Source: Hirudinaria manillensis (Eukaryota; Annelida; Clitellata; Hirudinida; Hirudinidae). From it: a stretch of DNA of 64,000 nucleotides. The stretch is from contig CM067538.1 in NCBI GenBank assembly GCA_034509925.1, positions 4,691,778-4,755,777 on the forward strand. Reading direction: 5' to 3'. The position numbers and the translations under genes were made by a program. Positions 50,001-63,907 of this stretch are shown one piece after another. The notes below the pieces were generated by a model. That model was not told the origin of the DNA and made no database searches. It was given only the letters and a program-made list of their open reading frames with translations. Every line of letters begins with the position of its first letter. Positions within the stretch are counted from its first letter, which is position 1.

Positions 50001-53000
50001 AAAAAAAAATGAACATTCGGAAATGCAGCTAATAAAGTCTCGTTTTTTGCCAAAAGTGTCAGGCTTACCTTTGAAAACATCTATCGATTTTCTGTGAAGT
50101 TCATTCGAAGTTCTTTATTTTTTTTTTCTCCCGAGCAATTTCGTTGATTCGGCTTATTTGGAGCTTGGAAAGGAGGATTCCAATGCTTTGATCGTCAAAT
50201 CTAAAAGTTTAAAAGAAAAAATAAAATAAAATAAAAACTTTGATGATAATAAATAAAACATTTTTCGGTTCTTAGATAGTTACTCAGCTCTCAGAATGAA
50301 CTACTTCGTTAAACGACACTCACGCGCCGAGCTTTTATAAATTCCTAGAAAATCATCACGAAAAGTTCAAAGCAGCCAATTTCCAGATTCTAACTCCACA
50401 TGGAAAAAACGAGACACACGTCCGCCGAGACAGCAGACCTCACCATCAAAGACATCGCAACGCTGAAACTACGTCCAGTTAAGTATTGATTCCAGTGAAA
50501 GTTGAACACACCTACAAAGAACTACTGGAACAGCATTGAAATATTATCGACGGTCGTTTCGAACGATTTCTCATTCACATCCACATCGGTCCGTCCAGCA
50601 TTCTCCGCCATCAAATAAACTTCGTCGATTGGCAAATGGGTTCGACTCGAACTCATTCCTATTTCTTTCTTTCATTCCGGGGTGCCATAAAAATCATTGT
50701 TTACTTCTACCTTCTCTTATTGGAGGGCGGTGGAAATTTCTGGAGGCTCGAGAAAATAAAATTTTCTTTTGTGCTTCGGAGTGATTGATGGAAAACAGTT
50801 GCAGAGGAGGAACAATTGGCATGAAGAGCAGAAAGAAAAAAACTACGAAAATGCGACCGAAAAAAATTTTATGTTCGGAGAAATAGTCTGGATTGGCCAA
50901 AGACAGGAACAGTCGTCGTTAGATTTCTTTGGAAAGCGTTGAGGGCAACCAACAGACACACCTGAATCTCTGGGAACGTCTGACGTTGAAGATGTCTGAA
51001 GGAATAATCCAGAAAATGGAAATTTCAGAAAATGATTTTTTTTAAATAAAATTTACAAGATCATTTCTTGAAAAACCTCTTAGGATAAATTATTTCGTTG
51101 CTTTATTAATTGTATTTTGAATACTTCAAATGTATGTTTCGTCGAATGCCGAATTGCTACCATGGCATTACAACAATCGCCCAACCATTTGTTTAGCCCT
51201 TTACCCCAGGGCACACCGTGATTGGTTCCTTAGCAACCACTGCTTAAATCATTGCACGCAGGAATGCAACTCATTGAAAGATCCTAAATAATCTTCTGCA
51301 TTTGAAGAATTCTGAGATGATTCGTTAAGAATGGAACCAAGCTAACATGACTTTATATAAGAACGAAAGAATTTGAATTAATTTTCAATGAATACAAATT
51401 AAAAGTAAAGGAAAGGTCCAAACAAAGATATTTCTGATAATATGAAAATTGGATTGCCATTGCTATTGCTGTTGCTATTGTTGATGTCGTTGTTGTCTTT
51501 GTCGTCGTCGTCGTCGTTGTTGTTGTTTGTTGATTAACGAAGTTTAAATGAGGAATAAACATCTGCATGAGAAAAGTGGTCTTTAGAAAGATTTTTTTTC
51601 TTTGTTTTGTGTATTATTATTGTTGTTATTGTTATTATTATTATTATTATTATTATCATTATTTTTTTTTAATTATTATTTTTTTTTACTGTTATTATTT
51701 ATTCCATTGTGCTAATGCATGTCTAGTCGCCAGTTTTTTTTTTTAATTCTGTCCACTTTTTCCGTGTCAGCAGAAAAAGTTTTTTATTTAAATCACGGGC
51801 GTAGGTTCGGACTCCCTTAGACCCATTACCGTGCCCCTATTACTATCATATATTAATGTATAATCTGCAATATCACTGATTATTCATTATCAATGTAACC
51901 GACTTTACTTGTCTTTGTATTTAGCCTAATATCTAAATCTTATAGAACATATCTTCTATGACTTTACCATTTATGTAGCGCTTCTTCTAGAGGGCGCTCC
52001 CTGACAATGCAGGATGGCTATCAGATGTAATACGGAAAATGCTGATGCCAGGAATGCATCTCATTCGAGCGACCTTCACTCAGAGATTGTTTAATTACCC
52101 CTTTAACGAATTATATCTATAATTGCAAAAAAAAATTGCCTCGTAACGAAATTTAGGAAATGACAGTCGTGAGGAACGGCCGAGCGTACATTGAAGCATG
52201 GTGCAATTAAAAAAATATGGGCGATAATATCTCACTTGTTTTCCAGAAGTGGCAAATCTCCGGTTGATCGCAAATCCATTCATTCCAGGGTGACGCATCG
52301 TTTATGGAGGTCTCCGTGCTCTTGAAAGAGACCGTATCCAGGCGGTGCAAATGGCAGAATGGAATTGTCCATTTCATCTGTTAGGAACATCCGGTGCTTG
52401 TATTCAACGAATGCTTGGATTAGATTATCCCAGAATTTCCAGGAGATTTTCTCCCTTTATCATTATTTCATTACGAGGATTTATTTTTATTTACAATTTT
52501 TTTTCTCGTCTCAAAATTTCCCGAGTTTACGCTTAACGTCACAAAACAATTACTTGGAGGCCTGTTCGTGTGATTGTAACCCGACAATTGCTTCTAAATG
52601 ATGGATATTTATTCGAAACTTTTCTACGATTTCACAAGAAAAAATATCTCCAATGCATCTCGGAAACCTATCTTTTTTTAATTGAAAATGAAACGAAATT
52701 GAATCGCAATCGTTGTCAGCACAAACAGATTCGAAGGAGCGAATTATTTCCGTTATTTATCAAATTTATTTTATTTTACTTCCTTCGAAGATTAATTTCA
52801 GCAAGAAAAAAATATTTATATACATTTATGAAATTCTGTTTCAAAAAGAAACAAAATTTAATACCGAATAAGCTGTCACGGATATATCTCTAAGTTCTAG
52901 CTCATAGATTCTCAGGGCTACCATCAATCTTGATAAATCATTTTTCTTGCGCTCGGCGCGTTCATGCCCTTGTGGTTGGAATAATTCAGAGTCGGAAAAT

Positions 53001-56000
53001 ATGGAGATTCAGGAACTAACAAATCGTTGGTCAGTCCAGAGGTCGTCATCAAATGCTCCGTGATCAATTACAGGTCTTAGATTGCAGGGCAGAAAAGCAT
53101 CAGACGGCATTATCGAGGTTATATAATCTGTTGCCCTTACCTGTCTACTTCGATGGCTATGTTCCCAGTTTCACTTTCTGTTTCTGAACCGAGTGTGAAA
53201 CTGTTTTCGGATTCGTTTAAGAGCCTACACACGGGACGGACGCGTGATGCCGGACAATCAACATGAAAATTTTATCAACGCCATCAGATGCATGCCGACC
53301 GGCAATAGATTGCCTACTGGAGCTCTTAAACGAGTTTTTGGACGTCATTAGATCAATCGCTTTCCTGTGCAAACCCTTCCATCGAAATTTGCACGGCAGA
53401 CCATCTTTGCTGCGATATCATTCAATTAACTTCGGTCGAGCAGTAGGCACCAATGTACGACTTCCGTGGAGCGGATTGACACTGGAAAATGGAAAGTCAA
53501 GCAGCCAGATTACAAACCATTAGGACGGACAGCTAGGCGTAGGTGAGGGGAGGACCATTTTCCAATTATTTTGGCTCGCGTCATTTCTCAAACAGGCGAT
53601 GGCATCTTCGATTGGACGTCGTAGTCATCATCATCATCGTCGTCGTCGTCGTCGTCATCTCTGCACGATTCGATGACGTCATCATTTCCTCGTTATTCCA
53701 CGCCATCGTGCCATTGCCTGGTCTCCCTGAGATCCTTATAATTGTCCGAAGAATTCGAAACATTCAAGCTTTTCACTGTGGAATGCATGCAGAAGTTGAT
53801 GGGACGCGGCTGGTGGTTGACTTGTAATCTCCAGAAGAAATTGAAGACCAATGTCCGAAGGATTCCTTTTTAAGTCCAGATTTTTTTCTTTTAGACTTTC
53901 TCCCATGTCAAGAGTACACTTCCAAAATGTCGTGCATTTGTTTTTCGCTCTCCGAATAATTTTTATTTTAATAAAATATATAATTATTTTTATAATTTTT
54001 TGTTCGAATATTGAGTTTATTGATAAATAATAATTAATTCCGAAAATTATGATCTTATTCAATTACGTCCGTACCAAAGTCTGGTTGCGGTACATTCGAG
54101 GAATTATAAATTCAAATTCTATTCTGAAATTCTAGGAAGATCTCGACGCTTGTCTGAAAATATTTCGTTCAAAATTATAAAATTAATACGATGCAATATA
54201 AATTATATTATTCTTGGATTGACTAAAATACCAATTCGTAAACTTTATTACTTTATTACAATTCATAAACTATATATTACTATTACAAAAACAAAGTCTC
54301 ACATCAATATCAGCTAACTGAAAGTCTGCAAACTAATAAAGATCAGTTATAATATATCCATGTTATTATAAATACTCAAATACTCCAAACTGCTCGATAT
54401 CAGTTATCAGTAGCAATATCAGTTAGCTAAAGTTAGCTGAACTACAAACTAAGCGATACAAGTTATCAATATCACTAAATTAACTACAGGACTGCAAACT
54501 ATAACGATATGTAAGTTATAAACACATCATTATCAGTTCGTTCAAAACACGTGACACGAAGTTATAACTGCTTGCACGTAGGGAGAGGTCGAATTGCAGG
54601 ACAGCGAAGTTGAATTCTCCATGGAGCTGGAAAAGAGCGGCAAAGACAAACAGCTCCACGAAAGAGTTCAACTCAATTATTCAGTTGTTGACGTTGGAAG
54701 GGGACATATTCTTGTCATACACGTGGTTCGTCTCAGATTTTCAACTTCGCATCAATAATTTAATAAATTCGTAATAATAATTCAAGCCGTATTATAGTTA
54801 AATATTTACTTAATTTTCTGTTAAATTATCCTAACTGAAGCGGTACATTAGGCAGAATTCTGTACTTGGAAAAGACCTGTGTTTCCTGAACGCATTACAA
54901 CTGAAAATATTGTTTTAACCCAAGATATTATTCGACCTATAAACTTGTTATTAGTCTGATAATTAACCAACAGTAGCTATAATAATTCAAGAAATTTTAA
55001 AAGAAATATCTCTGTTATGGTTTTGCTTTGGAGATAAAAGCTTTTTTTTAATGAAATGACGAAAATAGCAGCTCTGCACCAGCAAGCCATAAGACGGAAC
55101 ATTTGCCCTCTCGAATTCATAAATAATGCTCTTAAAATGGACTTTATACGTCACTTTTCACATGCCTCAGGTATAAACAAAATTTAAATCTCAGTGCTTC
55201 AAATATTTATAATATTTTTTTTGATTTAATAATTATGCAGTTTAAAATACGCTCTGAAGATTCAAGAAAATGTTCTTTTTTTCTACATTTGCATTAACGA
55301 CATTATCTCCTTACGTTCACGTTGAAATTAAATAAACTATTATTAATTAATAATTAATATTATACATTAAAATTGAATAAATTACTTTACAATTTAACTT
55401 GATCGTGAGTAGGGTGGACCAGAAAAGCATGTTTTTTATTCTGTAGAAAATAATAGCAACAAAACTGACTATAAATACGTCCTCGGTAACAAATTTGGAA
55501 CGTAAATTTACTTGTTAAATCCCGCTAAGCACAGTTAATTTCCCAGTTAAAACAAATAACGTTTGGAGGTCCGATGCTTTAAAATGTAAAAAATATTTAA
55601 TCTTATAAACAAATTAATAAGTCTCGTAATTACACGTAATATTAACACAGAATAATAACATTTACAGAAAATAATTGCTCTTATTATCTTTTACGAGGAA
55701 TTTAATTCTATCGTTTTGTGTTTTTTTTTTTCAAATATTCTCCATTTAAGCAACAATTTGGAACTTTACATTCGCTTATATATTAATATAATTTAAACCA
55801 AATGATGTAATTAATTCAGTAATATTTAATTTATTAGTGATTGTAATTTAAAAACAAAAAATTGAAAATCAGACAATGAAAGCAAATTCATTTTTCCTTT
55901 GCTTTTCGTTTCACTAGACGTCTTGGTTACGTTTAAAGTCAAAGAAATTTTCACAAATATCCTTCAGATCAACTTCTGAGTCTTAAGTGATAAAATTGAT

Positions 56001-58480
56001 AGAAATTTAGCAAAATTTCATATCGAGATTACATTTCCAAGGAAAATAATCACGTGGTCTAATCAATCAATAAAGAATCAATCAGTAACTATGAATCAAT
56101 CATTAATGAAATCAACAATGAATCCATTATTCCCTGCTAATTTTCTTTTCAGCTTTCGTTCGGACGTTCATTCATTCAACTCCTCCATCTCTTTCAAGGG
56201 CTTCACCTTTGACCTAACCTTTGGAAAGCCAAATTTCAGACCCGTTTCTAATTTCCTGCTGCTTTTGGAATGTAAGTCTGATGAAGACCCAACCCACCAC
56301 ATCATCGCCTCTTTAAAAACTCACTTCCACAGTCAAGATGTTTTGCCAACGTGTTCAATAATTTATGCGCTACTTCAACTTGTCCGTAGGGTCCGTTTTA
56401 AAGCAAAGAAACCATTTCGAAGCTTTAAAACTCATTGACTGAAGTATGAGGCCTCGTTAATGAAATGAAATTACCCGACCATCTATTCTCTTTCATCTGT
56501 CCACTCACCTGGATGCTGCCACCTGTATGTTCACTCACTCACTCACTCACTCACTCACTCACTCACTCACTCACTCACTCACTCACTCACTCACTCACTC
56601 ACTCACTCACTCACTCACTCACTCACTCACTCACTCACTCACTCACTCACTCACTCACTCACTCACTCACTCACTCACTCAGGTCGTGAAACGTTCCCGC
56701 CTTGGTGAGAGGGGCAGCGCCCTTAATTCTTGTTTTCAAACGACCCATTTACATCCGTCCATTATTACAGAACGTTTCCGGCATTCTTTCATGTCATTGA
56801 AGTCGCCAGACAAAGAATCCACCACTTTCCACCCCTTCCTCCCCAAAGGTTCAATGGGGAGTTTGTCGGCATTAAGTTGTCCTGCGGTGGTTACGCGGAC
56901 TCCAATTTGATGAGAAGTCATTCGGCCGTGTATTCAAACCGTGATGGAATGGTTCCATGTGACACTTGCTGATGTATTCCCTGACCTATTTGCAATCCAT
57001 ATGCTGGTCATAGTGATTGATGTGGTTGGTGATTGAAACGGTTATCGTAGACGCATGAATAGCAAGTTTGAAATGGTTGAAGCGACTGTTGCAGATGGTT
57101 GTTGATAATACGTTTATTTTTACTTTCACTTTTCAACAATTCTCATCTTTTAGGAATCTAATCCATTAAATGATTCATCAGTTTCTGATTAGAACCGACT
57201 CAGTGATCTAATACGAACGATTTGAAATACCTAATTGAAAAAAAAATATTCCTCAGTATTAAAAGAATTATGCTAATTAATTATTAAAAGTGATTCACGT
57301 TTTTAGAACGCTGCGAAATTATCTTTAATTTTGGTGCATTTTCAAGAAAATATTTAAAAAAAGGAGGGTAAAAGCATGCTTTTCTCCGAAGATCCAATTA
57401 AGCACTCATGTGCACCTTGAGACAAGATTTAAACTGGCATCGCTTAACTTGGCAAACAAAAATTTTGCATGTCTAGATCTTATTTGCATAAACATTCGTG
57501 AGATAATTAAATTTTTAATATATTATCTAATATTAATTACCTAATAATAATGTAATCACATAATTTATTTTTAAATGATTAATTAACTTATTTATTTATT
57601 TTATTTTATTAAATTAAATCCGAGTATTAACTCTTCCAATTTTTTTCCTAAAATCATCCAACTAGTTTTTACTTATTGCTTCAAATGTTAATAATAACGA
57701 TAAAAATATTATATATATTATATATATATATATATATTATAATTATTCGTATACATATATGTTATAATTATTCGTTATGACTGTTAATAAGTAATATTTA
57801 TTTATTATCATTTTATTAAATAAATATATATAAATATTATTTAATATAAAATATTTAGTTTTACTTGTTAAGAAATTAATTTAATCTTTCATTTACCTCT
57901 GCAGTACTACCAGGAGGACGTCAATGGTTCCATTTCAATGTTTTGGTTGATGGCTCTGTTCTCCTTTTTGCTCATTCCTTTGTCAGCTGTTTGCTGGAAG
58001 AAGTACATATTCAGGAGTGCAAGAGGAAGTGCCGAGGGAGGAGATACTCCAGGTGAGGAGTGGATGGATGGATGGATGGATGGATGGATGGATGGATGGA
58101 TGGATGGATGGATGGATGGATGGATGGATGGATGGATGGATGGATGGATGGATGGATGGATGGATGGATGGATGGATGGATGGATGGATGGATGGATGGA
58201 TGGATGGATGGATGGATGGATGGATGGATGGATGGATGGATGGATGGATGGATGGATGGATGGATGGATGGATGGATGGATGGATGGATGGATGGATGGA
58301 TGGATGGATGGATGGATGGATGGATGGATGGATGGATGGATGGATGGATGGATGGATGGATGGATGGATGGATGGAAAGAGGTATAGCTAGACGATTGGG
58401 TGGCTTGTTGGATTGATCACATCGATGGAATGACAATTATAATGTCAAACGAATGAGGTAATTATCGATTTGTTGAAAAA

Positions 58481-58513
<33 letters not shown>

Positions 58514-60671
58514 GTTATTATTTGCAGCCGAATATTAGTTACATCCTGACACATTCTAAACCTAATTTTTCCTGCCGACGCCATTACAACCGAATTTCTT
58601 GCATTTCGAGTGAAGTTCGGAATTTAAATGAAAATATTCCGAAATTTTCCTTAATTTTTCTGAAATTATGAAAAAAGATGTTCTGATAAGTTCAAATGAA
58701 CTACGGAAGTATGCTCTCAGATAATACGGTAAGATAATAATATCAGAATAAATGATGATTACAAGTATTTATCAATATCTTATGGGACTTAAACTGATGC
58801 ATCCATTTTATTGAATTGTTAAGCAAATATTGTTAATAATAATTAACATCTAGAATTTATTAGTCTTTTAATTAAAATTGTATCAAATCGATAATAAATT
58901 CTTAATGTTATTATTATTATTATTATTATTGTAAATAATTTTTATAACAAGATTTTCATTGGAAATTATGTTTTTTATATCAAATTTTTATGTCAAAATT
59001 TGATTAATGCTACATTTAGATTAAATAATAATGATTATAATAAATAAAATGAATATATAAATAAATGATGAATATATAAAATAATAATAAATATATTAAT
59101 AATTTGTGCCTATAATTTATGCTTAAATGTTTAAATAAGGAAGATATTTGCTGGTCTTAGTTTTTATTGTTTAGGGCCTGATATTACATAACGAAAACGA
59201 TGATGATGATGAGGATGATGATGGTGGTAACGTAACAACCACTATAACAACAATAACAACAATCATAACAATAACAATAACAATCGTAATAATAATAACA
59301 CCAATCACAAAAACGAAATGTATTGTTAACGTCCACAGCGAAAAGTAGTTCCATGCGTAAGTACCAACATCACGCAAAATTTTCCTCAACTCATAATATC
59401 AGCGGAAGGATACACGCTGCCTCTGCAAAAAAAAAAAGTAGTTCACTCACGGAGTGCATTGATGGACTGAAGGTGGGAATATCAGAAAAAGAAAGGAGAG
59501 TGGAAACCAAATAGAAACTAATAGTTTCACAATGAATGATTGAAAGAGCGAACGTCGTTAAAAGAAAAGAAAGAAATCTTTTCACGGAATCATCAACAAC
59601 TGGAAAAGTTGGGAAAAGCATAATTATGTGGAATGAAATTATTTCTTTGGAAATGCTTTGTCTTCCCGGAATTGGATGGATGCGAAGATCAATCAGCGAA
59701 TAATAAGATCTCGATAGGGGGCAGACGGGAATCGGTCATAATAAGCGATCGTTGATCAATTCTTTGCAAAGTGTTGCTCTAAAGTCGTCTGATTCCAGCA
59801 AATTGAATCACCCTCCACCCCAAACCCGTTCCCCATTTTCCACCCATACTCCCACCTTCCTGGAAAATCCAAACCGGAAGAGAAGGTGATTATGCAGGGT
59901 CGGATGACCATCAACCGCTCCTACTCCGGGGCGCTAAGAGAACCGCCGCTATGGATGTGCACCGAAAGAACCCGTATTAGCGGGAGATGGTCGGAATAAT
60001 TTTCTCGACAAACTGGAATTTATGATCCAACTTAATGGCAATCGAACAACTTGGCACCTCCTATGAATTCATTCCAATTAGTTTGGTGCAGGTCATAATT
60101 GTTCTGGGTTTAGTCGCCTGTGATGATGATGATGCTGGTGGTGATGATGACATTAGTGATGATGGTGATGATGATGATGATGCTTGGTGGGTATGATCAT
60201 GATGTTGATTTTTTTTATGTCGTGACATCAAATTTTCTGCTGCTGATGATGGTATTGGTGGTGATGATGATATCGTTGGTGATGGTGATGGTGATGACGA
60301 TGATGATGATGATGATGATGATGGTGATGATGTTGATGGGGTTTGGTCAAAGTAAACCATTGTTTCACTGTAAAACCATTATCACCGGTAGCGAAAGTGA
60401 TATCATCATCAATGGTTTATCATGATTTTAAATTTTAAGAAAATACAATTATTTATTTTTTTAAAGTGAATTTCATAAAAAATAAAAACAAATAATTGCA
60501 GGAAACCTTAGCCGAAAACATCTTCCGTTTGAAGAGTTTGAAAAATGATAATATAATATAATATAATATGATTATTTTATGATATTTTATGATTATGATA
60601 ATATAATATAATATAATTTTAACAACAAATTCTACAGTATATGCATTGCCATAATAATATTAATAGCAATA

Positions 60672-60706
<35 letters not shown>

Positions 60707-63228
60707 CATCACCACCATCATCATCATCGTCATCCTTTTCCCCACCGCCATCGATATCATCATCGAACCTGACAGTCAGCAATCTCGAAGGCAATTATCG
60801 GAAGACATCAAAGATTTGCATAAGAAAATGGAAAATTCACTGTCAACATTCAACTTGGAGGAGGAATCCATCTGCTATCGAATTTCAAACACAACAACCA
60901 CACCAACAACTTTCAACAACGACAACGACCACAACAACAACAACAACAAATACAACATCAACAACAACGACAACGACCACAACAACAACAACAACAAATA
61001 CAACATCAACAACAACAACAACGACGACAGCAACAGTTTTTAAGATAACTTTTCATTTCCTGAAGAAGCGAAGCAAAAAAACACTAAATCGTTAATGGAA
61101 TTGTAGCCTTATTGGTCATATTATGTTATATAATATTATGTACTTGTTATTATTAATATTATTGTTATTATTATTATTATTACTATTATGTATTTATTCG
61201 TTCCATCCAGCGCACGAAGGTCGCGCGACATCTATCGACGAACGGAGGTCCGTAAATGTCCATAAATCCGAGAGTTAATGAAAATCAGCAGAAACTGTCA
61301 ACAACCAAGCGAGATTGAAATGCGATGACCTAAAGATCCAGTTGCACCTAACGACCCGATAGTACCTAATGACTTAATAGCACTCAATGACCCGGTCAGT
61401 GATTTACATGGCGGCCGAGCTGGAGAGTTTGCATGTTTCCACTTCCGGATTGCCAGGTGAAGAAGTGAACAAGTGGATATTAAAAACCCCGAGTTCAGGT
61501 CGACACAGGTGCGCCAAGCAGGTGCGCCAAGATGGTCGGTCAGTGGCTGCTGTTCAAAGGGATAGCGATTATTTTGAATTTTAAATCTTTTCAAAAGGGT
61601 CTTTTATTTTTGATATAATTATATATATTTATTTATTTATTTTCATTATATTATTATTTGATGTTATTGAATTATTGAACTTTATTATATTATCTTTCAA
61701 TTTTACACTATTAATTTACTATTATATTATTTTAGGCTGAAGCGAAATGTGGAACAACCATAAAATAATTTATAATATGAATATTTTTTTCATTTTTATT
61801 TATATATTTATAATTAATTATTCAAAGTTTATTTTCAAAATCTCTTGCGCTCTGTTTATAAATAGTTGTCGATCGAATATTCAAATTTCCTCTTTACGTT
61901 CTCGTGCCATCCATGGATCATGGGTTATGATATTACCTTTATTATAATATTAATTCCTTTATTATAACATTTTCCATTATTTACATTAATAATGTTAATA
62001 ATATTTTTATTAATTAATTATATGTTATTATAAATTTTATGTCATTATTGTAAACAAACGTTAGCACCTACTTGCAGTGGAAAATGGCGAGTGCAAGCTT
62101 TAGAATCTAATGAAGTTCGCTCAATGAGCCCCCACCCAGAAATTAACTTCGACCCATCTTTGCCTCCCCAATTTGGGTGGAATCTGGGGAGGACATTGGG
62201 TTGTGTTGTTGTTGGAGTTGGAGTTCACGGACGAAGTGATAAAAAGCCGTTGTTGTCATCATCACCTGCACTGACATCATTATCAACATCATCATCATCA
62301 TCATCGTCATCATAATCGTTTCACCTCAAGTGATTGAAATCCTTATCGATAACATTCGCTCGAATCGTTTGCGTTTGGAAATTAATTGAAATTGAATGAT
62401 CGATGGGTGGATGAATCGTTGGATGGATGGACAGATGGACTGACGGACTAAATGTTGGAAGGACGGATGGATGAATGAATGAATGGGTGGAAAAGTGGTT
62501 GATGATTGGACGAGAGAATGAACTCTTTGGAGAAGATGATTGAACTTGATTGAACGAAGTGAATCGGCGGGTTGATTCTCATTCGATTGGATGGACAGAA
62601 GGAGGAGTAAAAGACGGATTGAGAGGAGGAGGAGGAAGACGAGGAAGTGATTGTAAGAGATGTGGAGTGACTGAATGAAAAAGAAGAAGAAAAAGAAGTA
62701 GTACTAATCAGGTTATGTAAATGAATGGCGATCGAACAATGCCGATCAACTTGCAAATGAACGAGCGCTTATTTGCATCACATGCAAACAACGACCCCGC
62801 ACTGGAAGGGGGCATCCATAAATGCTTCAATGGAACCTCAATTATTTTCCATGGCACAATTTCTTGCCATTGTGTGGACGTTGCTGCAAAATGAAATTTA
62901 TTTTCTCCCTCGTTCTCTCCCCTTCGATTTCCTGCACAAAGTACTTTGATAAAATAGAATAAAATAGAATAAAAATCAAGCTAAATAAATAGAAATGATG
63001 ATCCTAGGTTTGTTCTGTATACCTGTTGTTTGTTTTTAAAATAAATATTTAAAATAATATTTAAAATATTATTATTTTCTACGTTTCAATTGTTTTCATA
63101 TTCATATTTATGTTATATTTATAATTAAATTATATTTAAAATTTATATTTATGTTTATATTTATATTTATATTATAAACAGTTGACGAACAAAATCCATG
63201 CAACATGACCGGAAACTCGGATAGACAG
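47055..63228 (+). CDS. Unrecognised single-pass type I membrane protein, first four exons (continues past the right edge)
   Basis: Exons 47055-47297, 54582-54725, 57905-58052 and 63182-63228 chain in phase (0, 0, 1, 0) to give 194 residues so far. Exon 1 begins [15 protein letters not shown], a signal peptide, and its donor is CCC/GTGAGT. Exon 2 is an acidic ectodomain piece ([24 protein letters not shown]). Exon 3 has a strong acceptor (CCTCTGCAG), an N-glycosylation site NGS and a membrane helix (about residues 141-160, [19 protein letters not shown]) followed by basic KKYIFR, which puts the tail in the cytosol. Exon 4 ([16 protein letters not shown]) ends at CAG/GTGAGT. The exon 2 donor is weak (GTTCGT) and introns are 3-7 kb, so joining exons 1 and 2 to exon 3 is inference; they could be two genes. 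I recognise no family. Confidence 0.55.
47298..54581 (+). other. Intron 1 of the right-hand gene
   Basis: 7.3 kb, mostly AT-rich. It has a GAT tract (48415-48445), (ATT)n at 48775-48795 and 51630-51655, and GTT/GTC triplets at 51465-51535. A CRE palindrome at 53671-53678 sits beside ATC/GTC repeats. Open frames of 60-107 codons (for example 52570-52893 and 53263-53523) show no domain or splice support. Confidence 0.5.
56531..56681. repeat. (CACT)n tetranucleotide array, about 38 units
   Basis: Perfect ACTC repeats. Every plus-strand frame reads Thr-His-Ser-Leu repeats, which is an artefact. Lies in the intron before the membrane exon. Confidence 0.96.
58061..58376. repeat. (TGGA)n array, 79 units, starting 8 nt after a splice donor
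   Basis: Perfect TGGA units over 316 bp. The donor of the membrane exon (GTGAGG, from 58053) is separated from the array by a few bases. All forward frames read Trp-Met-Asp-Gly and all reverse frames Ser-Ile-His-Pro, which explains the long overlapping open frames. Confidence 0.97.
58377..63181 (+). other. Intron 3 of the right-hand gene
   Basis: AT-rich, with (ATT)n (58481-58512), GAT tracts (59198-59226 and 60120-60340) and ATC (60713-60730, 62277-62313). It also has GGAT-like stretches (62400-62490) and the AAC-rich duplication at 60915. No coding exon supported. Confidence 0.5.
60915..61007. repeat. Tandem duplication of a 45/48-bp AAC-rich unit
   Basis: Two consecutive copies of an AAC/GAC/CAC/AAA-TAC-AAC-ATC block; the second has one extra AAC. 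Poly-Asn frames are artefacts. Confidence 0.85.
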
Positions 63229-63657
63229 GTGAGTTGGTTTTTGGTCATCATTAATCTATTTCTGTTTCGCATTAATTTTGAATATTACATTTAAAAATTT
63301 AATTTAAAAGTTCAATTTAAGACCTTAAACGTATTTTAAATGTAAATATAAAATTTCAAATTTATTTATGCTGCATTTACGCAATTTAATTGCAATTGAA
63401 GGAAAATAGTCGTTGAATAACATTTTTTTAATGCTTATTAAACTCAATTATTCGATTGAAGCGCTACAAAAATTCCCACTAAAACCTACGCCTTCCGCGG
63501 GCAGATGTGGATGCAGGTGGTCTAAAAATAAAAATAATAAAAGGAAAAATAGAAGGAAATTGATAAAAAATTGTTTTAAATGTTTCATGACGCAGAGGTG
63601 TCGCATGTGACTAAAATATCTACTCAATATCAAATATCTATTCTATGGTATGTTAAT

Positions 63658-63907
63658 GATGATGATGATTACGATGACGATGACGACGACGACGATGACG
63701 ATGGTTATGATGGCAGTGGTGAGAGTTTAATCGCTTTTTTACAATCCACACAAACGCATGTAGTTTATTACACGTAGATGATGATGATTACGATGACGAT
63801 GACGATGACGACGATGACGACGACGATGACGATGGTTATGATGGCAGTGGTGAGAGTTTAATCGCTTTTTTACAATCCACACAAACGCATGTAGTTTATT
63901 ACATGTA
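63658..63907. repeat. Tandem duplication of a 119/131-bp unit at the right edge
   Basis: Units start with GATGATGATGATTACGATG at 63658 and 63777. The roughly 90-bp non-repetitive part (from GGTTATGATGGCAGTGG to the TTATTACA..GTAG end) is identical apart from one C/T. The length difference is extra GATGAC triplets. A degraded third unit (AGTTTAATCGC) follows to about 63990. Confidence 0.9.

Noticed and set aside
56157..56277. Possible exon after a good acceptor (TTTTCTTTTCAG) ending at a GTAAGT donor
   Set aside because: The open frame needs a phase that does not fit the exons on either side of the right-hand gene, and the peptide has no recognisable features.
57938..58436. Trp-Met-Asp-Gly and Ser-Ile-His-Pro repeat proteins
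   Set aside because: Frames over the TGGA array. Only the first part (to 58052) is a real exon; the donor GTGAGG removes the repeat.
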